Assembly: GCF_013111185.1 (NCBI RefSeq)
Contig: NZ_WVRE01000003.1
Span: 186,001-250,000 of the forward strand
Direction of reading: 5' to 3'
DNA length: 64,000 nt
Source: Ruegeria sp. HKCCD7303
GTDB lineage: Bacteria; Pseudomonadota; Alphaproteobacteria; Rhodobacterales; Rhodobacteraceae
Shown here: piece after piece, positions 35,299 through 44,483 of the stretch
How the letters are laid out: each line of letters opens with the position of its first letter
How positions within the stretch are numbered: position 1 is the first letter of the stretch
Translations under genes and position numbers: made by a program
Notes under the pieces: model-generated
What the model saw: the letters and a program-made list of their open reading frames with translations, nothing else
What the model was told of the DNA's origin: nothing
Database searches by the model: none

Positions 35299-35874
35299 TC
35301 ACCGGCGTCGGTCGCGGCGCGCGCTCATGGGTTGGAAGGCCACGCCCACATGCGCTTCGCAATAGGGTTTGCCTGCTTCAACTGGCAGACCACAGAACCA
35401 GAAATCCTCGGTCGCGGGGTCGCCCACAGGCCATTTGCAGGTCTTCTCGGTCAGTTCCATAAGCGTCAGCTTCTTGGCCTTCTTTTCGACCTCGTTGACC
35501 TTGGCCAGCGCCTCGGGGCTGATCTCATTGGCCGACGGTTGAGGAGGCAGTGGTTGACCGGCCGGGATGATCTGACGACGTGCCGGTACGGCAGGTTTCG
35601 CCTCGGCGGCAGGGGCAGGGGCCGGGCGCGCCGGTTCAGTCTTTGGTGCAGGTTTAGGCTTGGCCTCGGCCTTGGGTGCGGGGGCCGGTTTTTCCTTAGG
35701 CTCGGATTTGGCAGGGGACGCGCCCGCTGTCCTGTTGGACAGGCCCAGGCGATGCACTTTGCCGATCACCGCGTTGCGGGTCACGCCGCCCAGTTCCTTG
35801 GCAATCTGGCTGGCCGACTGGCCTTCGCCCCACATCTTCTTCAGCAGTTCTACGCGCTCGTCTGTCCAGGACAT
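35299..35874 (-). CDS. gcrA: GcrA cell-cycle regulator
   Basis: 191 residues. The N-terminal MSWTDERVELLKKMWGEGQSASQIA and RNAVIGKVHRLGLS helix-turn-helix is diagnostic of GcrA, which in Caulobacter binds sigma-70 and methylated GANTC promoters and drives S-phase genes. A long linker rich in Ala, Pro and Lys (about residues 50-115) separates it from a C-terminal domain with the conserved CKWPVGDPATEDFWFCG and YCEAH segments, which binds RNA polymerase. GcrA is confined to Alphaproteobacteria, which is the strongest taxonomic marker in the window. Confidence 0.96.
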   Translation of the reverse strand: MSWTDERVELLKKMWGEGQSASQIAKELGGVTRNAVIGKVHRLGLSNRTAGASPAKSEPKEKPAPAPKAEAKPKPAPKTEPARPAPAPAAEAKPAVPARRQIIPAGQPLPPQPSANEISPEALAKVNEVEKKAKKLTLMELTEKTCKWPVGDPATEDFWFCGLPVEAGKPYCEAHVGVAFQPMSARRDRRR

Positions 35875-35897
35875 CGTTAGCCTTTCAAAAGCGGAAA

Positions 35898-35918
35898 GCG
35901 GCCCCGGATTCGGGCCGC
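35898..35918 (-). repeat. Small hairpin upstream of gcrA
   Basis: GCGGCCC (35898-35904) and GGGCCGC (35912-35918) form a perfect 7-bp stem with a 7-nt loop in the 126-base divergent space between gcrA and the ABC-permease gene. It might lie in the gcrA leader. No role can be assigned. Confidence 0.35.
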
Positions 35919-36000
35919 CTTGGGAAATCGTCTCAGTCCCCTATTCTAAACACTGCAGCCCGAGTTACAAGCTGTCTTCGAATCAGGTTAAGGGCAAATC

Positions 36001-36804
36001 ATGCAGAATTCCGCAGATCAGACCGCGCGCCGCTTTGGAGCGGTCAACTGGATGGGCCTTTACACGCTGGCGAAGCGTGAAACGTTGCGCTTTCTGGCGG
36101 TCTGGACCCAGACCATTCTGGCACCGCTTGTGACGGCCGGGTTGTTTCTGCTGATTTTTAATATTGCTATCGGCCCCAGCCGACCGGATGTCATGGGCGT
36201 GCCGTTTCTGGTCTTTCTGGCACCGGGGATCATGATGATGACCGTGATCCAGAATGCCTTTGCAAACACCTCGTCTTCGATGGTCATTTCCAAGGTGCAG
36301 GGCAATATCGTGGATACCCTGATGCCACCTCTGTCGCCGCTTGAGATCTTGCTTGGCTATCTGGCGGGTGGAATTGCCCGAGGCATCCTGATTGCATGCG
36401 TCGTCGCTGTTGCACTGGCCCTGGTTCTTGGCATCGTGCCACAAAACATCACTATCGCGATGATCTTCGTCGTTCTGGGCGGGGCTTTCATGGGCGCGCT
36501 TGGTTTGTTTGCCGGGATTTTTGCAAACAAATTCGACCAGATGGCGGCCATTACCAATTTCATCGTTACACCGCTGGCCTTCCTGTCGGGGACATTTTAC
36601 TCGGTTCAGGCGCTGCCACCTGTGCTGAACCGTCTGACCCACTTGAACCCCGTCTTCTATCTGATCGACGGGTTGCGTTATGGCATGATCGGAGTCTCAG
36701 ACAGCTCACCCTGGGTGGGTATGGTGGTTTGTACCTTTGCAACCCTTTTGATCGGAGTGATCACCTGGCACATGCTGCGCACGGGGTACAGATTGAAGGC
36801 TTGA
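36001..36804 (+). CDS. ABC-2 type transporter permease
   Basis: 267 residues with six hydrophobic segments; LAPLVTAGLFLLIFNIAIG, FLAPGIMMMTVIQNAFANTSSSMV and the C-terminal FLSGTFYSVQALPPVLNRLTHLNPVFYLIDGLRYGMIG are typical of ABC-2 exporters (the last is the conserved NPxxY/IDG region). The matching ATPase gene is not adjacent, so it must be supplied from elsewhere. These permeases export lipids, polysaccharide or drugs; the substrate is unknown. Start ATG at 36001. Confidence 0.9.
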   Translation: MQNSADQTARRFGAVNWMGLYTLAKRETLRFLAVWTQTILAPLVTAGLFLLIFNIAIGPSRPDVMGVPFLVFLAPGIMMMTVIQNAFANTSSSMVISKVQGNIVDTLMPPLSPLEILLGYLAGGIARGILIACVVAVALALVLGIVPQNITIAMIFVVLGGAFMGALGLFAGIFANKFDQMAAITNFIVTPLAFLSGTFYSVQALPPVLNRLTHLNPVFYLIDGLRYGMIGVSDSSPWVGMVVCTFATLLIGVITWHMLRTGYRLKA

Positions 36805-36837
36805 ACAGAACCCCCCGTGTAAACTGTCTTTTACCGT

Positions 36838-37719
36838 TCATTTTTGGCGCCTAACCGCTTCGCGCCAAACCAGAATCAACCCTCCGGTCAGAATGGTTAA
36901 AGACCCGATCAGGCTGATCCGGTCCGGGATCACATCGAATACCAAAAAGTCATAGAACGCTGCATAAACCAGCGTGGCATAGCTGATCGGCGCCACAAAA
37001 GAGGCATCCGCCCGAGCCATGCCGTTGACGAAACAGGCTTGCGCACAGGCCATCAAAGCACCGATTCCAGCCAATGCTGCCCATTGTTCCGATGTTGGCG
37101 CCTGCCACACCGCAATCACCGCGACAGAGGCAATTACCAATCCCATCGCGTTGTTCACCAGCAAAATCTGGATTGGAATTTCGCGGCCAGACAGCTTTTT
37201 GATGAAAATCAGCTCCATTCCGATCACGGCGGCCGCGGTCAAGGCTAACAAGGCAGCAGGTTGAAAGCTGGCAGGGGTCGGGCGTAACAGAATCAATGCA
37301 CCTACAAGGGCGACCGCTGCGGCCAGCCAACGCCAGGGACCGACCCCCTCTTTCAGAAGCGGGATCGCCAAAACCATGGCGAAGACCGGATTCAAGAAGG
37401 AAATCGCGGTGGCATCTGCAATCGGGATATACGCGACCGATGCGAACATAAGCGTAATTCCCAACCATCCAAAGCTGGAGCGCCCGATATGCAATCCCCA
37501 ATGCGGGCGTTTGAGCTGTGGACGCAATATCGCGACCGCACTGATGATCACCAGAAAAGCAAACAAAAAACGTCCATGGCTGATCTGCATAGGGTGAAGC
37601 GGCGGGCCCAACGCATCCGTCCCAAGCGCCTTTGCCAGCAGTGTTGTGCCAGCCAACAGAGCGCTGGCGGCAAAGATCAACAGGGCTGCAAGGGCGGGGT
37701 TTTGGCGTGCAGGCGTCAT
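36838..37719 (-). CDS. DMT-superfamily (EamA) transporter
   Basis: 293 residues with ten hydrophobic segments arranged as two five-helix EamA repeats (first ~1-145, second ~150-293). PIADATAISFLNPVFAMVLAIPLL and ASFVAPISYATLVYAAFYDFLVFDVIP are the two characteristic fourth-helix regions. Family members efflux small metabolites. The substrate is unknown. Start ATG at 37719. Confidence 0.9.
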   Translation of the reverse strand: MTPARQNPALAALLIFAASALLAGTTLLAKALGTDALGPPLHPMQISHGRFLFAFLVIISAVAILRPQLKRPHWGLHIGRSSFGWLGITLMFASVAYIPIADATAISFLNPVFAMVLAIPLLKEGVGPWRWLAAAVALVGALILLRPTPASFQPAALLALTAAAVIGMELIFIKKLSGREIPIQILLVNNAMGLVIASVAVIAVWQAPTSEQWAALAGIGALMACAQACFVNGMARADASFVAPISYATLVYAAFYDFLVFDVIPDRISLIGSLTILTGGLILVWREAVRRQK

Positions 37720-38019
37720 GTCTCAGCGGTGCGGCAGATAGGCGCGAAAGACAAGAAGGAAATCCTGTTTCGAGCACCGCGTGGCGATAATTATCGACGA
37801 TTCATTTAGAGGGTTCCCAGATCGAGCTTACGCCGCTATACGACCAGCATGATCAAAACCGCACATATCCTGCGACTCCGACGCCGACGCCTGACCGCGT
37901 AACCGGCCCTTTTGATCTATTGCGTGTTCAAAATCCGCGCAAATCCCACCAAATATGTTGACGACCAAGGCTCTGGTGTATCACTCACAGGGCTCAAGCA
38001 ATTCGAAAAGGATGATCCG
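37720..38019. other. Divergent promoter region between the EamA gene and argD
   Basis: 300 bases. It contains the perfect 12-bp palindrome CGATAATTATCG (37785-37796), about 66 bases upstream of the EamA start and a candidate operator, but no clear promoter hexamers. The open frame running through it into argD (from 37912) is not needed for the enzyme and looks non-coding. Nothing else is seen. Confidence 0.4.
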
Positions 38020-39207
<1,188 letters not shown>

Positions 39208-39256
39208 CCTTTCTTCTTGTTCCAAATAAGGCGGGGGTGTGGGGGCTGGCCCCCAC
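39208..39256 (+). repeat. Intercistronic hairpin element between argD and argF
   Basis: TTCTTCTTGTTCCAAATA-type sequence is followed by a strong stem: GTGGGGG (39239-39245), loop CTGG, CCCCCAC (39250-39256). The A/T-rich half read in reverse resembles the arm of the inverted repeat at 9244-9306, so the two may be copies of one family of intergenic elements. Confidence 0.5.
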
Positions 39257-39283
39257 GCACCGCTCAGCCAAAAGCGAAACGAC

Positions 39284-40210
39284 ATGAACCACTTTCTCGA
39301 TATCCATAAAACCGACGCCAACGACCTGCGGGCCATGATTGATCAGGCGGGCGCAATGAAGCGGGCCCGCCTGGGTCGCCCCAAGGCAGCACTTGATGAG
39401 GCACAACCGCTCAAAGATCGTATGGTTGCGCTGATCTTTGAAAAGCCTTCAACCCGGACGCGCGTGTCCTTTGACGTGGGTGTGCGCCAGATGGGCGGAC
39501 AGACCATGGTACTTTCGGGTAAAGACATGCAGCTGGGGCATGGCGAGACAATTGCCGATACCGCGCGCGTCCTGTCCCGCTATGTCGACATGATCATGAT
39601 CCGGACCTTTGATGAAACCATCCTGACTGAGATGGCGGAATATTCGGATGTACCGGTGATCAACGGCCTGACCGACCGGACCCATCCCTGCCAGATCATG
39701 GCCGACGTGCTGACGTTCGAAGAACATCGCGGCCCCATCGCAGGAAAAAAAGTGGTCTGGACCGGAGATGGGAATAACGTCTGCGCGTCGTTCCTGCACG
39801 CGGCGGGCCAGTTCGGGTTCGATCTGACATTCACAGGTCCGGCGCAATTTGATCCCGAGGAAGAGTTTATGGGCTTTGCGCGCCAGAAAGGCTCGCAAAT
39901 CGTGGTGGAACGCGACCCGTTCAAAGCCGTTGAAGGAGCGGACCTGGTGGTCGCGGACACCTGGGTTTCCATGCATGATTCCCAATCGGCCAAAGAACGC
40001 CGCCACAATCTGCTGCGCCCCTATCAGGTCAACACGGAACTTATGTCACACGCCAAACCAGATGCGTTGTTTATGCACTGCCTGCCCGCGCACCGTGAGG
40101 AAGAGGCAACGTCCGAGGTGATGGATGGTCCGAACTCGGTCATTTTTGACGAGGCCGAAAACCGCCTGCACGCGCAAAAAGCTGTCATGCGTTGGTGCCT
40201 GGGCGTTTAG
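39284..40210 (+). CDS. argF: Ornithine carbamoyltransferase
   Basis: 308 residues from the ATG at 39284, usual for the family. It makes citrulline from ornithine and carbamoyl phosphate. The carbamoyl-phosphate motif [32 protein letters not shown] and the ornithine-side [11 protein letters not shown] are all present. It lies 76 bases after argD, with the hairpin element between them. Its last bases overlap the convergent membrane-protein gene by 4. Confidence 0.96.
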   Translation: MNHFLDIHKTDANDLRAMIDQAGAMKRARLGRPKAALDEAQPLKDRMVALIFEKPSTRTRVSFDVGVRQMGGQTMVLSGKDMQLGHGETIADTARVLSRYVDMIMIRTFDETILTEMAEYSDVPVINGLTDRTHPCQIMADVLTFEEHRGPIAGKKVVWTGDGNNVCASFLHAAGQFGFDLTFTGPAQFDPEEEFMGFARQKGSQIVVERDPFKAVEGADLVVADTWVSMHDSQSAKERRHNLLRPYQVNTELMSHAKPDALFMHCLPAHREEEATSEVMDGPNSVIFDEAENRLHAQKAVMRWCLGV

Positions 40211-40806
40211 GCTCGTCGGCGGATATCCCAAACCTTTAGCTTGGCGAGCGTCCGTGCGCTCGCCAATAGAACCAGAACGCATAACGTGGTCTTGGTCATG
40301 GTTTCCATCGTTCCCTCGATCAGCATCGCGTGAACAACACTGCCGATAATCGTCACCATTGCTAGACCGGTATGGCTAAGCCGCCAAAGGCGAAACCGCA
40401 GGTTCAAACGTTGGCGCATGACACCCAACAGAGCCGCTGCAAAAGCTGACCACATCGCGATGACACCCCAATTCGAAAACGGGGTGGCTGAAACAAAAAG
40501 CAAGGCGTCGACTACGTCTGGCGGGCTGGTGATCCATAGACCTCCCACATGGATCAATATGGCCACGATCAGTGCCAGACCACACCGCCTGTGCCAATGG
40601 CGGCTGGACACAGGGGAAAGTCCAGGCAACCAGCGCCCGGCCAGCAGCGGTTGCAGCAGCAAAAGGCACATTCCGATAATGCCCGCAAATCCGGCGAGAA
40701 TGTAGATCGGATCACGCCACGCCAGATAAGGGCTATAGGCCGCTGCGATGATCGGGATAGCAAGCGCGGCACTTAACAGCACCCAGATCAAACTGCGCCT
40801 CAACAC
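40207..40806 (-). CDS. Ferric reductase-like transmembrane (haem b) protein
   Basis: 199 residues with six hydrophobic segments. Histidines inside or next to membrane helices ([26 protein letters not shown] and [23 protein letters not shown]) fit the bis-histidine haem sites of ferric-reductase-like or cytochrome b561-like domains. There is no C-terminal FAD/NAD domain, so it would be a membrane electron conduit only. It follows the Tat-exported dioxygenase-like gene with a 3-base gap (40810 to 40806), an apparent operon. Confidence 0.85.
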   Translation of the reverse strand: MLRRSLIWVLLSAALAIPIIAAAYSPYLAWRDPIYILAGFAGIIGMCLLLLQPLLAGRWLPGLSPVSSRHWHRRCGLALIVAILIHVGGLWITSPPDVVDALLFVSATPFSNWGVIAMWSAFAAALLGVMRQRLNLRFRLWRLSHTGLAMVTIIGSVVHAMLIEGTMETMTKTTLCVLVLLASARTLAKLKVWDIRRRA

Positions 40807-40809
40807 TTC

Positions 40810-41298
40810 TTAAAGCGGCTGCAATACAAAATGCGCGGCTAGTGTCAAGTCATCTGCACTCGACATCACGGGGCGCAGGAAAACGGTCTCGAACTCCCCG
40901 CTGTCATAGGCCAAATGCCCGTGAGGTTGACCGAAGGCGGGCACGATCTGCGGCATCTCCAGCCGAAACTCACCCTTCGCATCCGTCAACGTCGCGCCAT
41001 GGCTGTGCGGATCGCGCTCGTGCCCCTCGGTCGTGTGCGCCCAGATCTGAATGCGTTGGCCGGGCAGGGGGGCTCCATCGCCTGCACGCCGCACTGTGCC
41101 GGTCATCCAGAACCCACCGCCACCGATCTGGTTCACGATAGGTGCTCCGGGACGGTAATTGTTCGATCCGCCCCGCATCGATGGCGTTGGTGCAAGCCCG
41201 CTCGCACGTGCTGGTAACAAAAGCCCCGAGGCCCCAGTTGCCACAACAGCGGCAGCTTGGGTAATCAGTGAACGACGGGAGAGCAAAGCGTCAGCCAT
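40810..41298 (-). CDS. Tat-exported intradiol dioxygenase-like protein
   Basis: 162 residues from the ATG at 41298, which has the strong ribosome site GGAGGTTTCTCA. The signal peptide is of the Tat type (LLSRRSLITQAAAVVATGASGLLLPARA, SRRSLI motif, then a hydrophobic stretch), so a folded, cofactor-bearing protein is exported. The mature part, with GTVRRAGDGAPLPGQRIQIWAHTTEG, HSHGATLTDAKGEFRLEMP and GQPHGHLAY, has the beta-sandwich pattern of protocatechuate-type intradiol dioxygenases, but it is shorter and I could not place the two iron tyrosines with confidence. It is co-directional with, and 3 bases from, the haem membrane protein. Confidence 0.8.
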   Translation of the reverse strand: MADALLSRRSLITQAAAVVATGASGLLLPARASGLAPTPSMRGGSNNYRPGAPIVNQIGGGGFWMTGTVRRAGDGAPLPGQRIQIWAHTTEGHERDPHSHGATLTDAKGEFRLEMPQIVPAFGQPHGHLAYDSGEFETVFLRPVMSSADDLTLAAHFVLQPL

Positions 41299-41398
41299 TG
41301 AGAAACCTCCAATCCGCGACCCTTTTCGGTCCGACAACGATACTCAAGATAGCATGGTTCCGATGGATTCCGAGGCGCACCGGATCATAAAATCCTAC

Positions 41399-41416
41399 TC
41401 TCACGGTTCTGTGAGA
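41399..41416. promoter_or_regulatory. Inverted repeat between divergent genes
   Basis: TCTCAC (41399-41404), a 6-base gap, then GTGAGA (41411-41416), in the 210-base divergent region between the Tat dioxygenase-like gene and the PhyH gene. It could be an operator; no proof. Confidence 0.3.
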
Positions 41417-41508
41417 CGGACAGGGGCAGCGGCACCGAATCTCTTTGACGTTTCGTTTTACAAGGTGCGATGTTTGTATTCATCGTGTCTGAAACGAAAG
41501 GTCGTGCC

Positions 41509-42342
41509 ATGACACAAGTGGATAAAGTCTCAGCCGAGGACATAGCTGCCTTCCGGCGCAACGGTGCTGTTGTCCTTCGGTCAAAGTTTTCGCACGACTG
41601 GTTGTCGTTATTGCGCGAAGGCATCGACGCCGACCTTGAAAATCCGACCGACAATTTCACACGCCATACCAAGGACCCAAGCGCTCCCGGCTATTTCGAG
41701 GATTACTGGGCCTGGAACAAAATTCCCCAATTTACCGAATTCGTTCATCACTCTCCCTGTGCACCACTTGCTGCTGAACTGCTTGGGGCTCCGTCTGTCA
41801 ATCTTGTCATGGACAACTGGTTCTTGCGCGAAGCGGGATCAACCTCGCGCCCACCTTTTCATCAGGATCTGTCCTACTTCGATTTTGAGGGCACAATGTG
41901 CGTGCTGTGGCTGCCGCTGGAGCAGGTGACGAAGGAAAACGGTATCGCCTTCGTCAAGGGATCACACCTCTGGAACAAGCTTTTCATGCGGGTGCGCTTT
42001 GCTGATGGGCATCCGAGTTATGAACCGACTGAAGTTGCCGGGCAAACCTATCACCCGCCACCTGATGTAAACGCGGACCCCGAAGCGTATGACCTGTTGC
42101 AATGGGATCTGGAGCTTGGGGACTGCATCTTTTTCGATATGCGAACGTTACATGGCGGGCTATCCGCGACGACCCCGTCGGAAACGGTCCGCCGTTTCAC
42201 CCTTCGCATGACTGCACCAGATGGAGTCATCCGATACCGCGGCGACTGGGCCGAAGACGAGCGCGCGCAGTTCGAAGCCGCGGGTTATGGCGAAGGCGAT
42301 AAGATCGACGGCCCCTTTTTCCCCCGCTTATGGCCCCGCTAA
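41509..42342 (+). CDS. Phytanoyl-CoA dioxygenase (PhyH) family protein
   Basis: 277 residues from the ATG at 41509. A non-haem Fe(II)/2-oxoglutarate oxygenase: the first iron ligands are in FHQDLSYFDFEG (H-x-D), the distal His in DMRTLHGGLSATT, and the 2-oxoglutarate-binding arginine in TVRRFTLRM. The N-terminal part (FRRNGAVVLRSKFSHDWLSLLREGI) is typical of PhyH proteins. The substrate is unknown. The stop codon lies in the loop of a small hairpin (42334-42348). Confidence 0.9.
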   Translation: MTQVDKVSAEDIAAFRRNGAVVLRSKFSHDWLSLLREGIDADLENPTDNFTRHTKDPSAPGYFEDYWAWNKIPQFTEFVHHSPCAPLAAELLGAPSVNLVMDNWFLREAGSTSRPPFHQDLSYFDFEGTMCVLWLPLEQVTKENGIAFVKGSHLWNKLFMRVRFADGHPSYEPTEVAGQTYHPPPDVNADPEAYDLLQWDLELGDCIFFDMRTLHGGLSATTPSETVRRFTLRMTAPDGVIRYRGDWAEDERAQFEAAGYGEGDKIDGPFFPRLWPR

Positions 42343-42348
42343 GCGGGG
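42334..42348 (+). repeat. Hairpin spanning the PhyH stop codon
   Basis: CCCCGC (42334-42339), loop TAA which is the stop codon, GCGGGG (42343-42348). No U-run follows. It may protect the 3' end or slow ribosomes. Confidence 0.4.
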
Positions 42349-42462
42349 GGGCAATGCACCCAATCTGTGCGTTTGCGCACTTTATTGGGCGGAATAAGCG
42401 TCTATCTCTTGTTTGAGCGAACGATGGATGGCTTTGCCATCTGCAACCAAGGGAGTGCTGAA

Positions 42463-43425
42463 ATGAGTTGGAATCCGACCCATAATCCTGATTGCGTCTC
42501 GGAAAACCCGGCGCTGGACACGCTGATCATCCCGCGTGCCCGCGATCTGGGCGGGTTCGAAGTGCGCCGCGCATTGCCTTCAGTGAAACGACAATTGGTT
42601 GGCCCGTTCATCTTTTTCGATCAGATGGGTCCGGCCGAATTCATCACCGAAGGCGGTATTGACGTGCGCCCCCATCCGCATATCGGACTGGGCACAGTGA
42701 CCTATCTGTATCAGGGCGAGTTTGAGCACCGCGACAGCCTTGGCACCCACCAGATGATCTATCCGGGTGAGGTCAATTGGATGGTCGCGGGGCGAGGTGT
42801 TACACATTCCGAACGCACAAGCGACGAAACGCGTGGTAAAAAGCATAGTCTTTTTGGAATCCAGACGTGGATCGCCTTGCCCGAAGCGCATGAGGATATG
42901 GCCCCTGATTTCGAACATCATAAACAGGCCGCGCTGCCGCATCTTCAGGACGCGGGTGCTAGCGCCCGGTTGATTCTGGGCTCGGCCTATGGCGAAACCA
43001 GTCCGGTGACTATGTTGTCCGAAACCTTCTATCTGGACGTGCAGCTTGAACCCGGTGCCTCGTTCCCGCTGCCCGATGATCAAGAGGATCGCGGCGTTTA
43101 TGTCACTCAAGGCTCGGTCGAGATCGCAGGCGACACGTTTGACGAAGGCCGTATGATGGTTTTCCGCCCCGGCGACAAGCTGTCGGTCAAAGCGGGCCCC
43201 TTGGGTGCGCGGCTGATGCTGCTGGGCGGCGCGACGCTGAACGAGGACCGGTATATCTGGTGGAACTTCGTTTCCTCTTCGAAAGAAAAGATCGAAACCG
43301 CAACGCGTGAGTGGAAAAGCGCCGATTGGGCCAATGGTGCGTTCCATTTGCCACCGGGTGACGATCAGGAGTTTATCCCTATTTCTGAAGAGCTTGAACG
43401 GACCAAACCTCGGTTGGCACGTTGA
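42463..43425 (+). CDS. Pirin family protein
   Basis: 320 residues from the ATG at 42463 (AGGGAG ribosome site). Pirins are bicupin proteins with metal in the N-terminal cupin; visible are the motif HPHIGLGTVTYLYQGEFEHRDSLG (two His and a Glu/His metal set) and the second part of the cupin, GEVNWMVAGRGVTHSE. Bacterial members act as quercetinases or redox-linked regulators of metabolic enzymes. It follows the PhyH gene by 120 bases. The C-terminal half is longer than in the shortest pirins but still within the family range. Confidence 0.92.
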   Translation: MSWNPTHNPDCVSENPALDTLIIPRARDLGGFEVRRALPSVKRQLVGPFIFFDQMGPAEFITEGGIDVRPHPHIGLGTVTYLYQGEFEHRDSLGTHQMIYPGEVNWMVAGRGVTHSERTSDETRGKKHSLFGIQTWIALPEAHEDMAPDFEHHKQAALPHLQDAGASARLILGSAYGETSPVTMLSETFYLDVQLEPGASFPLPDDQEDRGVYVTQGSVEIAGDTFDEGRMMVFRPGDKLSVKAGPLGARLMLLGGATLNEDRYIWWNFVSSSKEKIETATREWKSADWANGAFHLPPGDDQEFIPISEELERTKPRLAR

Positions 43426-43502
43426 CAAGTGCCCCGAAAAGCGGCGGGGTTGTGTAACAGGTCGTTTGCGGTGATCCTTTCAGGTATTTCTGAGGGGGCA
43501 TT

Positions 43503-44477
43503 ATGAAACTCGTAATTGCAGGTGCGGGCAGCATTGGTTGTTATTGCGGAGCATTACTGGCTCGAGCGGGCCATTCCGTCACCCTGCTGGGCCGCGCCCT
43601 TGTGCTTGACCCGATCCGCCAACACGGGCTGACGGTTACGGATTTCGATGGGCTTAATTACACAGCACCAGCCAATTCCCCAGACCTCAGCCAAGATCCA
43701 ACTTGTTTGGCTCATGCAGAATTGGTCATCGTCACTGTCAAATCGGGTGCCACTGCGGATATGGCCGAACAGATCGCTGCTGAGGCACCGTCGGACGCGC
43801 CGATTCTGTCCTGGCAGAACGGGATCGAAAACGCTAAGACCTTGCGTGCTGCCTTGCAGGGGCGAGATGTCCGTGCCGGAATGGTGCCCTTTAACGTGGT
43901 GCCTAGTGGACCTACTACCTATCACCGGGCCACCTCGGGCGAAGTCGTCATCGAAAATGGGCCCGGAGATCTGGCCGAGCGTCTCAGCAGCCCGGATCTG
44001 CCTGTTTTGGCGAGTGATCAGATCGAGGCCGTGCAATGGGGCAAACTGTTGATCAATCTGAACAACGCGCTGAATGCGCTGTCGGGTTTGACGATCGTGG
44101 ATCAACTGAAAAGCCGCGACTGGCGTTTACTTGTTGCGGATCAGATGGCCGAGGCGCTTTTGGTTCTCAAGGCGGCGGGGCACCCAGTGGCATCGACCAC
44201 GCCGCTTCCGGTTTGGATGACCCCGCATATCCTGCGGCTGCCGACTCCGCTGTTTACCCGCGTCGCCGCCCGGATGCTGACGATTGATCCCAGTGCCCGG
44301 ACGTCTATGGCCTATGATCTGATGGCTGAACGACAAACGGAAATCGACAGTTTGCAAGGCCACATAATACGGTTGGGCCATGAAACCGGGGTGCCGACGC
44401 CCATCTGCATACAAGTGTCCGACCTGATCAAACACGCGCCTGATCACCCGCTGACCCCGGATCAGATCAGGTTGTAA
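43503..44477 (+). CDS. 2-dehydropantoate 2-reductase family protein
   Basis: 324 residues. The NADP-binding start MKLVIAGAGSIGCYCGALLARAGHSVTLLGR (GxGxxG), VTVKSGATADMAEQI, WQNGIEN and the catalytic lysine in VQWGKLLINLNNALNAL are the ApbA/PanE pattern. The true PanE step makes pantoate for coenzyme A; many homologues in this family reduce other 2-oxoacids, so panE is not asserted. It converges on the phosphate-transporter gene with a 6-base gap. Confidence 0.88.
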   Translation: MKLVIAGAGSIGCYCGALLARAGHSVTLLGRALVLDPIRQHGLTVTDFDGLNYTAPANSPDLSQDPTCLAHAELVIVTVKSGATADMAEQIAAEAPSDAPILSWQNGIENAKTLRAALQGRDVRAGMVPFNVVPSGPTTYHRATSGEVVIENGPGDLAERLSSPDLPVLASDQIEAVQWGKLLINLNNALNALSGLTIVDQLKSRDWRLLVADQMAEALLVLKAAGHPVASTTPLPVWMTPHILRLPTPLFTRVAARMLTIDPSARTSMAYDLMAERQTEIDSLQGHIIRLGHETGVPTPICIQVSDLIKHAPDHPLTPDQIRL

Positions 44478-44483
44478 GACCCC

